DNA of 5,679 nt from Phycisphaerae bacterium (GTDB taxonomy: Bacteria > Planctomycetota > Phycisphaerae > Phycisphaerales > UBA1924): contig JAEUIX010000192.1 of the NCBI GenBank assembly GCA_016794945.1, forward strand, positions 1 through 5,679, read 5' to 3'. The translations under genes were made by a program, and so were the position numbers. A model generated the notes under the pieces. That model did not search any database. It was given only the letters and a program-made list of their open reading frames with translations, and was not told the DNA's origin. Numbering within the stretch: position 1 is the first letter of the stretch; each line of letters opens with the position of its first letter. Positions 1-5,580 of the stretch are shown here, piece by piece.

Positions 1-1
1 C

Positions 2-616
2 GAGGGCCCCGGCAAGAAGAAGGACATCGAGGCCCGCGCCGAGCAGATCAAGGCACAGCACGACAAGTCAACAAGCGACTACGACCGCGAGAAGTTCATG
101 GAGCGCCTGGCCAAGCTCACCGGCGGCGTGGCCATCGTCAACGTCGGCGGAGCCACCGAGGTCGCCATGAAGGAGAAGAAGGACGCCGTCGACGACGCCC
201 TCAACTCCACGCGGCACGCCGCCCGCGACGGCTACGTCCCCGGCGGCGGCGTCGCGCTGCTCCGATCCCAGGCCGCCATCGACGCCGCCATGAAGAAGGC
301 CCAGGGCGACGAGAAGCTGGGCTTCCAGATCGTCCACGCGGCGGTCGAGGCCTGCGCCCGGCAGATCGCCGTCAACGCCGGCACCGACGGCGATCTCGTC
401 GTCGCCAAGGTGAAGGAAGGCTCCGGCGGCTTCGGCTACAACGCCCAGTCCGGCCAGTACGGCGACCTGGTCAAGATGGGCATCATCGACGCCGCGAGCG
501 TCCCCAAGACCGCCCTGCTCAACGCCGCGAGCGTCGCCGGGCTCATGCTCACCACCAGCGTCATGGTCGCAGACCTCAAGGACGACGCCAAGCCGGCCGC
601 CGGCGCCACGGCTTGA
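2..616 (+). CDS. groEL: Chaperonin GroEL (Hsp60), C-terminal part, 5' truncated by window edge
   Basis: The reading frame is open from base 2 to the TGA at 614-616 and gives 204 residues, matching roughly residue 340 to the end of E. coli GroEL (548 aa). It covers the end of the apical domain, the second intermediate segment and the C-terminal equatorial domain. Landmarks are [36 protein letters not shown] (which holds the Asp equivalent to E. coli D398, needed for ATP hydrolysis), the glycine-rich [10 protein letters not shown], and [19 protein letters not shown] followed by [11 protein letters not shown]. GroEL forms a double seven-membered cytosolic ring that folds proteins with GroES and ATP. 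The protein ends in ...[16 protein letters not shown], so the Gly-Gly-Met tail of typical GroELs is absent and replaced by a short Lys/Ala/Pro stretch. groES and the promoter would lie left of the window. Identity is clear; which paralogue this is, if there are several, cannot be told. Confidence 0.97.
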   Translation, partial: EGPGKKKDIEARAEQIKAQHDKSTSDYDREKFMERLAKLTGGVAIVNVGGATEVAMKEKKDAVDDALNSTRHAARDGYVPGGGVALLRSQAAIDAAMKKAQGDEKLGFQIVHAAVEACARQIAVNAGTDGDLVVAKVKEGSGGFGYNAQSGQYGDLVKMGIIDAASVPKTALLNAASVAGLMLTTSVMVADLKDDAKPAAGATA

Positions 617-672
617 ACCAGGGAGGCAACCACCCGGACACGTTGAAAGCAGGAGCTCAGCGTGAACCGGAC

Positions 673-707
673 TCAGACCGCACGGGTCATCCTGGACGGT
701 CTGATTT
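673..707 (+). terminator. Hairpin downstream of groEL, possible terminator
   Basis: The arms TCAGACCG (673-680) and CGGTCTGA (697-704) pair perfectly over 8 bp. Inside the 16-nt loop, CGGG (683-686) can pair with CCTG (691-694) using one G-U pair and leaving a TCAT tetraloop. This gives a two-tier stem with a 2x2 internal loop. Only three Ts follow (705-707), which is weak for an intrinsic terminator. It lies 57 bases after the groEL stop, a reasonable place for ending or stabilising that transcript. Confidence 0.45.
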
Positions 708-743
708 GCACTCGGGAAAGCACATCCTGCCCGCAAGCACGAC

Positions 744-763
744 CGGTCATGGCCCCCTGACCG
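744..763. repeat. Short inverted repeat in the groEL-dnaJ gap
   Basis: CGGTCA (744-749) and TGACCG (758-763) are exact inverted copies separated by 8 bases. It could be a small hairpin or an operator-like dyad upstream of dnaJ. A 6-bp dyad in GC-rich DNA can also arise by chance, so the role is open. Confidence 0.3.
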
Positions 764-907
764 AGGGCAGTACCGGCGCTGCGTTCGACGCGTCTGCGCG
801 ACGCACGCCGATCCACCCCTTGCCCGGTCGCCCGGCATACTCGCCGGTGTTCGAATGCTCGGCCTCGACGCCGCCCCGGTGACACTTTGACTCCGTGGTG
901 ATCCCCC

Positions 908-2074
908 ATGCCAACCACCCGCGACTACTACGAGATCCTCTCCGTCGAGCGCACCGCCGACGCCGAGGAGATCAAGCGCGCGTACCGCCGGTTGGCCATG
1001 AAGTACCACCCCGACCGCAACCCCGGCGACGCCGACGCCGAGCAGAAGTTCAAGGAATGCGCCGAGGCCTACGAAGTCCTCGCCGACGAGCAGAAACGCC
1101 GCATCTACGACCAGTTCGGGCATGAAGGTCTCCGCCGCGGCGGCGGACCCGCAACGCACGATTTCTCCAGGATGAACGTCGAGGACATCTTCTCGATGTT
1201 CAACGACATCTTCGGCGGCGGCGGGGGACCCTTCGGCGGCCGGCGCTCCGGCCCGCGCGCCGCCCATGGCTACGACCTGGAAACCGAGGTCGCCCTGACG
1301 CTCGAAGACGTCCTCACCGGGATCGAGAAGCCCGTCGAGTTCACCCGGCTGGACGTCTGCGACGCCTGCGCCGGCTCCGGCGCCAAGCCGGGCTCCAAGC
1401 CCGAGACGTGCAAGACCTGCTCCGGCCAGGGCAAGGTCCAGCAGGTCGGTCTCGGCGGCATGTTCCGCATGGTCACCGCCTGCCCTTCCTGCGCCGGGCG
1501 TGGCAAGGTCGTCCGGGAGTTCTGCACGGGGTGCAAGGGCAAGGGCCGCGTCCCCCGGCAGCGCAAGCTCTCGGTCCGCATTCCCCCCGGCATCTCCGAC
1601 GGCCAGGCCGTCCGCGTCAAGGGCGAGGGCGAGCCGCCGCCCGCCGAAGAGTCGCCCGACGGCTCCGGAGTTCGCGGCGACCTGCACGTCGTCGTACGCG
1701 TCCGTGAACACCCCGTCTTCCAGCGCGACGGCGACAACCTGCTCGTCGAGCTCCCCATGTCGTTCACGCGCGCCGTGCTCGGCGCCGAAGTCGACGTCCC
1801 CACCATCGACGGCGAGCGGATCAAGCTCACGATCCCCCGCGGCACTCAGCACGGCACGCTCTTCCAGATCGCCGATCAGGGTCTGCCCAACCTCCGTTCA
1901 GGCCGCAGAGGCGAGATGATCGTCATGGCCAAGCTCGAAATCCCCAAGAAGCTCACCGCGGCGCAGGAGAAGCTGCTCCGTGACTACGCGGCAGGCGAGA
2001 ACGAGTCTGTCCTGCCGGAAAGTCAGGGATTCTGGAGAAAGGTCAAGTCCGCCCTCGGCGGCAAGGGGGCCTGA
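908..2074 (+). CDS. dnaJ: Chaperone protein DnaJ (Hsp40), type I, full length
   Basis: The 388-residue product is close to the usual 370-390 aa for DnaJ. The N-terminal J domain (about residues 5-70) holds the HPD motif at 34-36, which stimulates DnaK ATPase. A Gly/Phe-rich linker with repeated DIF motifs ([14 protein letters not shown], 91-104) follows. The cysteine-rich domain carries all four CxxCxGxG repeats at C151/C154, C168/C171, C192/C195 and C206/C209, which bind two zinc ions. C-terminal substrate-binding beta domains run from about 215 to 350. The protein works in the cytosol, passing unfolded clients to DnaK, with GrpE as nucleotide exchanger. ATG at 908 is chosen because the J domain begins directly after it. 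The Shine-Dalgarno is weak; GGTG a few bases upstream is the best candidate. grpE follows 81 bp downstream on the same strand. All key residues are intact. Confidence 0.98.
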   Translation: MPTTRDYYEILSVERTADAEEIKRAYRRLAMKYHPDRNPGDADAEQKFKECAEAYEVLADEQKRRIYDQFGHEGLRRGGGPATHDFSRMNVEDIFSMFNDIFGGGGGPFGGRRSGPRAAHGYDLETEVALTLEDVLTGIEKPVEFTRLDVCDACAGSGAKPGSKPETCKTCSGQGKVQQVGLGGMFRMVTACPSCAGRGKVVREFCTGCKGKGRVPRQRKLSVRIPPGISDGQAVRVKGEGEPPPAEESPDGSGVRGDLHVVVRVREHPVFQRDGDNLLVELPMSFTRAVLGAEVDVPTIDGERIKLTIPRGTQHGTLFQIADQGLPNLRSGRRGEMIVMAKLEIPKKLTAAQEKLLRDYAAGENESVLPESQGFWRKVKSALGGKGA

Positions 2075-2080
2075 GCCCCC
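2065..2080 (+). promoter_or_regulatory. GC hairpin enclosing the dnaJ stop codon
   Basis: GGGGGC (2065-2070) and GCCCCC (2075-2080) form a perfect 6-bp all-GC stem. Its 4-base loop, CTGA, contains the TGA stop of dnaJ at 2072-2074. Further GC-rich pairing just downstream (CCCGG with CCGGG, loop GCGGCAT) may extend the structure. There is no T tract, so this is not a classical terminator. It could tune read-through or mRNA stability between dnaJ and grpE, which is inference. Confidence 0.35.
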
Positions 2081-2138
2081 GGGCGGCATCCGGGCCCCCG
2101 TCCCGCCGGGCACGCCGATTGCACACGCCTTTCCCGAC

Positions 2139-2143
2139 AGGAG
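2139..2143 (+). promoter_or_regulatory. Ribosome binding site of grpE
   Basis: AGGAG ends 12 bases before the ATG at 2156. The spacing is long for a Shine-Dalgarno, but this is the only good match in the gap, and no alternative in-frame start lies nearer. Confidence 0.55.
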
Positions 2144-2155
2144 TTCTCAGCACCC

Positions 2156-2734
2156 ATGTGGAAGTCCAAGCCCGACAAGCCGAGCGAGCCGCCCGCCGAA
2201 ACGGCGGTCCCCGCCGCGTCGGATGCGGCGCACGGGCCCGATGAGACCGCCGCGCTGCTCGACGAGTTGCAGCGGCAGGTCGCCGAGCTCACCCGGGCAC
2301 GCGACCAGGCCCAGGACGCCTACACCCGCGTCCTGGCCGATTACTCCAACAGCCAGCGCCGCGCCGGCTCCAACGAGCAACAGGCACGCGAGCAGGGGAT
2401 CCGCGGCGTGCTCATGAGCGTCATGCCCGTCGTGGATCACTTCGATCTGGCCCTGTGCCAGGACCCGGACAAGGCCAGCGCCAAGCACGTCATCGACGGC
2501 GTCGCCATGATCAAGGACGAGTTGCTCCGTGCGCTCACCGCTCACGGCATCGGCCTGGTCCGGCCCGGGCGGAACGACCCCTTCGACCCGAACCGCCACG
2601 AGGCCGTCGTGCAGCAGTCGGCCGATGGCGTCGAGCCCGGTCACGTCGTCGCGACGCTGCGCATCGGCTACACGCTCAACGACCGCATCGTCCGCCCGGC
2701 GCAGGTCTCGGTCGCCCCGGCGGTGGGGGGCTGA
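2156..2734 (+). CDS. grpE: Nucleotide exchange factor GrpE
   Basis: The 192-residue product matches the usual GrpE length. Residues 1-28 are a disordered Pro/Ala-rich head. Residues about 30-80 form the long coiled-coil helix used for dimerisation (TAALLDELQRQVAELTRARD, then VLADYSNSQRR, the family's 'lAdfeNyrkR' segment). Residues about 82-130 make the four-helix bundle (MPVVDHFDLAL). The C-terminal beta domain carries the family signature around DPFDPNRHEAV (141-151) and GHVVATLRIGYTLNDRIVRPAQVSV (split by the family as the beta-wing that opens the DnaK nucleotide cleft). GrpE releases ADP from DnaK and so completes the cycle begun by DnaJ. The gene lies 81 bp after dnaJ and 3 bp before the zinc-ribbon gene, which suggests one transcript. 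No dnaK is in the window. Confidence 0.96.
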   Translation: MWKSKPDKPSEPPAETAVPAASDAAHGPDETAALLDELQRQVAELTRARDQAQDAYTRVLADYSNSQRRAGSNEQQAREQGIRGVLMSVMPVVDHFDLALCQDPDKASAKHVIDGVAMIKDELLRALTAHGIGLVRPGRNDPFDPNRHEAVVQQSADGVEPGHVVATLRIGYTLNDRIVRPAQVSVAPAVGG

Positions 2735-2737
2735 CCC

Positions 2738-3121
2738 GTGCCCACCTACGAGTACAAGTGCAGCGCCTGCGGCCACCGATTCGATGAGTTCCAGTCGATG
2801 ACCGCCAAGCCGCTGCGCACCTGCCCCGCGTGCGGCAGGAAGAAGCTCGAGCGGCTCATCGGCATCGGCGCCGCAGTGATGTTCAAGGGCTCGGGGTTCT
2901 ACCAGACCGACTACCGCTCCGAGAGCTACAAGAAAGCCGCGGAAGCCGACAAGAAGTCCGCCGATCCCGCTCCCGCCAAGACCGATTCCGCCACCGCGAC
3001 CCCCGCGGGTTCGCCGGCAGCCGGCCCGACGCCGGCGCCCTCAACCGCGGAGCCGAAGAGCCGGTCGTCCGCATCGAAGCCCGCTCCCGCACCGAAACCG
3101 GCTCCACGCAAGCGTCGCTGA
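2738..3121 (+). CDS. FmdB-family zinc-ribbon protein with basic Ala/Pro tail
   Basis: The N-terminus MPTYEYKCSACGHRFDEFQ is the hallmark of FmdB/CxxC-CxxC-type zinc ribbons. Cysteines at 8/11 and 29/32 would hold one zinc. GSGFYQTDYR (51-60) is also a typical family segment. The domain ends near residue 70. The remaining 57 residues are low-complexity Ala/Pro/Ser/Lys, ending in PAPRKRR with a strong positive charge. The start is GTG at 2738, with the G-rich stretch GGTGGGGGG (2722-2730) 7 bases upstream, inside the last codons of grpE. The 3-bp gap to grpE indicates translational coupling. The family was named from a putative regulator of methylotroph formamidase genes, but its general function is unsettled. 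A nucleic-acid-binding role is plausible from the ribbon and basic tail, by inference only. Confidence 0.88.
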   Translation: MPTYEYKCSACGHRFDEFQSMTAKPLRTCPACGRKKLERLIGIGAAVMFKGSGFYQTDYRSESYKKAAEADKKSADPAPAKTDSATATPAGSPAAGPTPAPSTAEPKSRSSASKPAPAPKPAPRKRR

Positions 3122-3151
3122 GGCACCGCGAAAGCCGCACGCTCTGACGAA

Positions 3152-3640
3152 TCAAATCTCCAGGCGGCTCGACCCGCACTCCGGGCACGTCCTGGCCCCG
3201 TCCTTCGCCGGCACCCGCTCCAGGTCGTAGCCGCAGGTCAGGCACGACCGCCCCCGCGCGCGCCGGATGCCCGCCAACCAGCCCACGCTCCACCCCACCA
3301 GGCCGGCCGACAGCGGCAGTGTCGGCCACAGCGGCACCACGAGCAGTTCCGCCGGCGGCACGCTCACGCGGAACGGCCGCCACGCCGTCGCCCAGTCAAA
3401 GTGCCACCCACGCATCGTGTACACACCGAACGGGCCGAACCACGCATCGTTGTCCCCGGCGTAGCTGAACCGCGTCGGATTGAACCCGACCTGGAAGCAG
3501 CCGTCGCCCAGGCAGACCATCCACCCGCCCGGCGTACGCACGCCCACCTCGCGGTCGATCGTCCCGATCGTCGTCGCCACCGACAGCACCGCCAGCGCGA
3601 TGCTGGCCGACCGAATCCTCTTCACACCTCGCGGCGTCAT
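3152..3640 (-). CDS. Hypothetical membrane protein, two transmembrane segments and C-terminal zinc ribbon
   Basis: The 162-residue product has a hydrophobic segment at about 9-27 (after the basic start MTPRGVKRIR) and a second at about 99-125. The stretch between them (about 30-97) is Trp/Gly/aromatic-rich. After the second segment and a basic stretch (RRARGR) comes a rubredoxin-like zinc ribbon, CLTCGYDL (C133, C136) and CPECG (C152, C155). This predicts a zinc ribbon in the cytosol with the middle region outside the membrane. I associate the 'CxxCGYDL...CPECG' ending with small planctomycete membrane proteins of unknown function. ATG at 3640 is preferred over the upstream GTG at 3661 because AGGAGA lies 7 bases before it. 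The gene is convergent with the zinc-ribbon gene (30-bp gap) and divergent from acpS (36-bp gap). Specific function unknown. Confidence 0.8.
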   Translation of the reverse strand: MTPRGVKRIRSASIALAVLSVATTIGTIDREVGVRTPGGWMVCLGDGCFQVGFNPTRFSYAGDNDAWFGPFGVYTMRGWHFDWATAWRPFRVSVPPAELLVVPLWPTLPLSAGLVGWSVGWLAGIRRARGRSCLTCGYDLERVPAKDGARTCPECGSSRLEI

Positions 3641-3647
3641 GCCCCGG

Positions 3648-3653
3648 TCTCCT
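3648..3653 (-). promoter_or_regulatory. Ribosome binding site deciding the start of the minus-strand membrane gene
   Basis: Read on the minus strand the bases are AGGAGA, 7 bases before the ATG at 3640. This near-ideal Shine-Dalgarno is why the shorter start is chosen. It lies inside the region upstream of acpS. Confidence 0.65.
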
Positions 3654-3665
3654 GCGCCCACCGCC

Positions 3666-3671
3666 TATTGT
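3666..3671 (+). promoter_or_regulatory. Possible -10 box for leaderless acpS
   Basis: TATTGT matches the TATAAT consensus at four of six positions. It ends 5 bases before the GTG start at 3677, so a transcript could begin at the start codon itself. No convincing -35 is visible. The idea rests on this spacing and on the lack of any Shine-Dalgarno upstream of acpS. Confidence 0.25.
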
Positions 3672-3676
3672 CGTCC

Positions 3677-4063
3677 GTGCGGATCATCGGCCACGGTATC
3701 GACCTCGTTCCCGTCGAGCGTATGGCCCGGCTCATCCACGACCACGGCGATCATTTCCTTTCCCGGTCCTTCAGCCCGCAGGAAATCGCCGATTGCCGCG
3801 GCCAGAGACGGCAGGCCGAACGCTTCGCCTCCCGCTTCGCCGCCAAGGAAGCCGCCTTCAAGGCGCTGGGCACCGGGATGACCAACGGCATTACACTGCT
3901 CGACGTCGCCGTCGAGTCCCTGCCCTCCGGTCGCCCGAGGCTCATCGTCGCCGGCCGCGCGGCAGAGATCGCCGCAGCGCAGGGCATCACCGAGTGGCAT
4001 CTGTCACTCACCGATACCGAGGGCTATTCCATGGCGTCGGTCATCGCCTGCGGGCCGGATTGA
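3677..4063 (+). CDS. acpS: Holo-[acyl-carrier-protein] synthase AcpS
   Basis: The 128-residue product is the normal AcpS size. It moves the 4'-phosphopantetheine arm from CoA to a serine of apo-acyl carrier protein, the step that makes ACP competent for fatty acid synthesis in the cytosol. IIGHGIDLVPVERM (3-16) contains the magnesium-binding Asp (D9). RFASRFAAKEAAFKALGTG (49-67) contains the second metal ligand Glu (E58) and the CoA-binding lysines. HLSLTDTEGYSMASVIA at the C-terminus resembles E. coli AcpS (VTLADERHYACATVI), including Asp where many Gram-positive enzymes have His. The start is taken as GTG at 3677; TTG at 3668 is an in-frame alternative adding three residues. Neither has a Shine-Dalgarno. 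The gene is divergent from the membrane gene and ends 21 bp from the convergent gene downstream. Confidence 0.95.
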   Translation: MRIIGHGIDLVPVERMARLIHDHGDHFLSRSFSPQEIADCRGQRRQAERFASRFAAKEAAFKALGTGMTNGITLLDVAVESLPSGRPRLIVAGRAAEIAAAQGITEWHLSLTDTEGYSMASVIACGPD

Positions 4064-4084
4064 GTCCCCGCCGGTTTCCGCGCC

Positions 4085-5395
4085 TCACTTGCGGCCGCCG
4101 CCCGAGCTCGACGAGCCGCCCGAGGTCGACTGCTGCCGGCCGGACTGCGTCCCCGAATCCCGGTCGCTGCTGCTCGACGAGTTCCGCTGGTTCGAGCCCT
4201 TCGATGAACTCGACGAGTCGCGCTGGCTCGAACTGTCCGAAGCGCTCGACGACTTCCGGTCACTCGAGGTCTTGCTGTCGCTGGAGGTCTTGCTGTCGCT
4301 GCTCGACTTGCTGTCGGTCGATCGGTTAGTTCCGGTCCCGGTCCCGCCCATCGCGTCCAGCGACGACCAGGGATCGTCTTTCGGCCGCTCTGATGCAGCG
4401 CGGCGTGCCGCTTCCTGCTGCTCCAGTTGAGCCCGGCGCGGCAGCCACTCGTTCTTGTACCACTCGGCCCATTTGGCCCGGTCGTACCCCAGGTGCGCCG
4501 TCGACTTGCCGCCCATGCCCTCGGTCGTCAGCCCCACCAGCGACTGGTGCAGCTCCGTCGCCAGCGTGGTCACCACCGCGTTCTGGACCTTCAGGATCGT
4601 GCCTTCGGTCAGCACGCCGATCACCGGGTCGAACGCCACCGCGCTGTCGCCCACCACCGGGTTCAGGTCCGCGATGAACGCCCGCTGCGTGCCGATCATG
4701 ATCCACGCGATCACCTGGTTGGGGTCGCCGTCGTCGCGCGGCGACATCACCTGCCCGGCGATCATCATCGGGATCGCGTCCCACAGCTTGAGGCTCTGCG
4801 CCAGCCCGCCGGCGGCGCCCAGCACCGTCCGGTTCGGCGTCGAAAGCCCCTCGGCCACCATCGATTGCACCGGGATCGGCGCCGGCTTGTCCTTCAGCAG
4901 CTCGTTCAGTTTCTCGTGCGCCGCATCGCGGAACTGGCCATCGCGGCTGAAGATCGCCGCCCAGGCGATCGCCGCCAGGGCCTCGTCGTTGCCCTGCGCC
5001 CCGAAGTGCTCCAGCAGCCCGCGCTTGACCTCCAGCCCGTCGTCCTGGAACACCCGGAGGATCGCGGGGTAGACCAGAGGATCCGTGAACGTGCGCAGTT
5101 TCTCCAAGCCCAGCCGCCGGTTCTCCACGTCACCCTTGGCGACGAAGTGCTGGTACCGGATCTTCTTGAGTTCCCGCTCCGCGATCTTCTCCTTGCGCTG
5201 CTGGGCGATGTACGCCTTCCACAACGGGTGACTCGGATCCAGCCGCATCCCCGACAGCGCCGGGTTCGCGACGCGCTTGCCTGCCGGCTCGGCCCCGCCG
5301 TCCGATCCTCCCGCCGGCGGGTTCGCCGACACGGCGCCGCACACAGCCAGCAGCGCAAGCGGCATCCACGACACTCGATGGCTTCTCTGGTTCAT
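4085..5395 (-). CDS. Exported HEAT-like repeat protein with serine-rich C-terminal tail
   Basis: The 436-residue product starts with a signal peptide: basic MNQRSHR, hydrophobic core at about 9-20, likely cleavage after VSA (24). Residues 52-85 are a charged helix (YIAQQRKEKIAERELKKIR). Residues about 88-290 are alpha-helical and resemble HEAT repeats (LEKLRTFTDPLVYPAILRVF, LEVKRGLLEHFG, DEALAAIAWAAIF), followed by a conserved-looking module with WIMIGTQRAFIADLNPVVGD (231-250) and LGYDRAKWAEWYKNEWLP (302-319). From about 357 to the end the chain is almost only Ser, Asp, Gln, Arg, Lys and Gly. I recall similar HEAT-like secreted proteins in planctomycetes; the function is unknown, with protein binding or scaffolding in the cell envelope plausible. 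ATG at 5395 is chosen over starts at 5431 and 5458 because it sits directly before the signal peptide and has AGGGG 5 bases upstream. Confidence 0.82.
   Translation of the reverse strand: MNQRSHRVSWMPLALLAVCGAVSANPPAGGSDGGAEPAGKRVANPALSGMRLDPSHPLWKAYIAQQRKEKIAERELKKIRYQHFVAKGDVENRRLGLEKLRTFTDPLVYPAILRVFQDDGLEVKRGLLEHFGAQGNDEALAAIAWAAIFSRDGQFRDAAHEKLNELLKDKPAPIPVQSMVAEGLSTPNRTVLGAAGGLAQSLKLWDAIPMMIAGQVMSPRDDGDPNQVIAWIMIGTQRAFIADLNPVVGDSAVAFDPVIGVLTEGTILKVQNAVVTTLATELHQSLVGLTTEGMGGKSTAHLGYDRAKWAEWYKNEWLPRRAQLEQQEAARRAASERPKDDPWSSLDAMGGTGTGTNRSTDSKSSSDSKTSSDSKTSSDRKSSSASDSSSQRDSSSSSKGSNQRNSSSSSDRDSGTQSGRQQSTSGGSSSSGGGRK
4263..4316 (-). repeat. Three tandem 18-bp units in the serine-rich tail
   Basis: Units lie at 4263-4280, 4281-4298 and 4299-4316. 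The first two differ at one base in 18, and the third at four bases from the second. Each ends in CTTGCTGTCG on the plus strand and encodes a six-residue unit of the SSDSKT type on the minus strand. This is a recent-looking in-frame expansion inside the low-complexity tail, which as a whole spans about 4088-4327. Confidence 0.85.
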
Positions 5396-5408
5396 GGCGG
5401 CCCCTGTT

Positions 5409-5428
5409 AACCTCGTCCACGAGAGGTT
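5409..5428. repeat. Inverted GAGGTT pair beside the HEAT-like gene start
   Basis: AACCTC (5409-5414) and GAGGTT (5423-5428) are exact inverted copies 8 bases apart. The dyad lies 14-33 bases upstream of the minus-strand ATG, just before its ribosome binding site. It could act as an operator or as a hairpin in the 5' untranslated RNA. Confidence 0.45.
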
Positions 5429-5502
5429 CATGCGGGCGGGTGGCTCGGTCGCGGCCACGCCGCAACGGCCCCTGTCTCTACTTCGTCCAGTCTACCACGG
5501 TT

Positions 5503-5516
5503 CCCAAACCTTTGGG
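5503..5516. promoter_or_regulatory. 14-bp palindrome CCCAAA-CC-TTTGGG, operator-like
   Basis: The arms CCCAAA (5503-5508) and TTTGGG (5511-5516) are exact inverted copies with only two bases between them. That is too tight for a hairpin loop but normal for a dimeric repressor site. It lies midway between the two gene starts and just upstream of the tentative minus-strand -10. Its binding protein is unknown. Confidence 0.4.
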
Positions 5517-5552
5517 GTGTCGGCATTTACGCAAAAAGGGAACCACGCCCAA

Positions 5553-5580
5553 GAGGTTAGCGTAGACTAACATGAACCTC
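5553..5580. repeat. Inverted GAGGTT pair beside the edge gene start
   Basis: GAGGTT (5553-5558) and AACCTC (5575-5580) are exact inverted copies. A second dyad, GTTAG (5556-5560) with CTAAC (5567-5571), is nested between them and flanks the tentative -10 TAGACT. The 10 bases at 5571-5580 are the exact reverse complement of 5423-5432. Confidence 0.45.

Larger units (their letters stand above)
617..907. other. Intergenic region between groEL and dnaJ
   Basis: This 291-bp gap has visibly lower GC at would-be third codon positions than the flanking genes, which fits non-coding DNA. It holds a strong hairpin (673-704), a second inverted repeat (744-763) and a small GTG-initiated frame (662-760) that is more likely chance. 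A promoter for dnaJ would be expected in its right half. The sequence CATACT at 836-841 resembles a -10 box, but no matching -35 was found. No full CIRCE element is present. A short TTTGACT at 885-891 lies too close to the dnaJ start to be a -35. Confidence 0.6.

Noticed and set aside
705..713. TTTGCACTC, which matches the left arm of the CIRCE heat-shock operator (TTAGCACTC) at 8 of 9 bases.
   Set aside because: The right arm expected 9 bases later (GAGTGCTAA) is absent; the bases there show almost no match. A single arm is not a HrcA site.
816..841. CCCCTTG followed by CCCGGCATA, resembling sigma-32 heat-shock promoter boxes ahead of dnaJ.
   Set aside because: The two parts are only about 6 bases apart instead of 13-17, so they cannot work as a promoter pair.
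844..862. GTTCGAAT, resembling a tRNA T-loop.
   Set aside because: The flanking bases do not form the 5-bp T stem, and no acceptor, D or anticodon arms are found around it.
68..1852. A 594-codon open frame on the minus strand running through groEL, the gap and into dnaJ.
   Set aside because: It lies opposite two unmistakable conserved genes. Its product is a low-complexity Gly/Ala/Val/Asp/Leu string of the kind GC-rich antisense frames produce.
3401..3676. A longer acpS frame extending about 90 codons upstream.
   Set aside because: The extension overlaps the minus-strand membrane gene and has no AcpS homology. The family's N-terminus begins at IIGHGID, right after GTG 3677.
4064..4084. A possible shared terminator between acpS and the convergent HEAT-like gene.
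   Set aside because: The 21-bp gap has only a 4-bp CCGG pairing and no clear T tract on either strand.
4427..5410. A 327-codon plus-strand frame opposite the HEAT-like gene.
   Set aside because: The product is rich in Arg, His, Gln and Pro without any domain, as expected for an antisense shadow. The minus-strand frame has a signal peptide, ribosome binding site and family-like motifs.
5394..5570. A 58-codon plus-strand frame starting at ATG 5394 inside the divergent region.
   Set aside because: It has no ribosome binding site and no recognisable motif, and it overlaps the start and promoter of the minus-strand gene.
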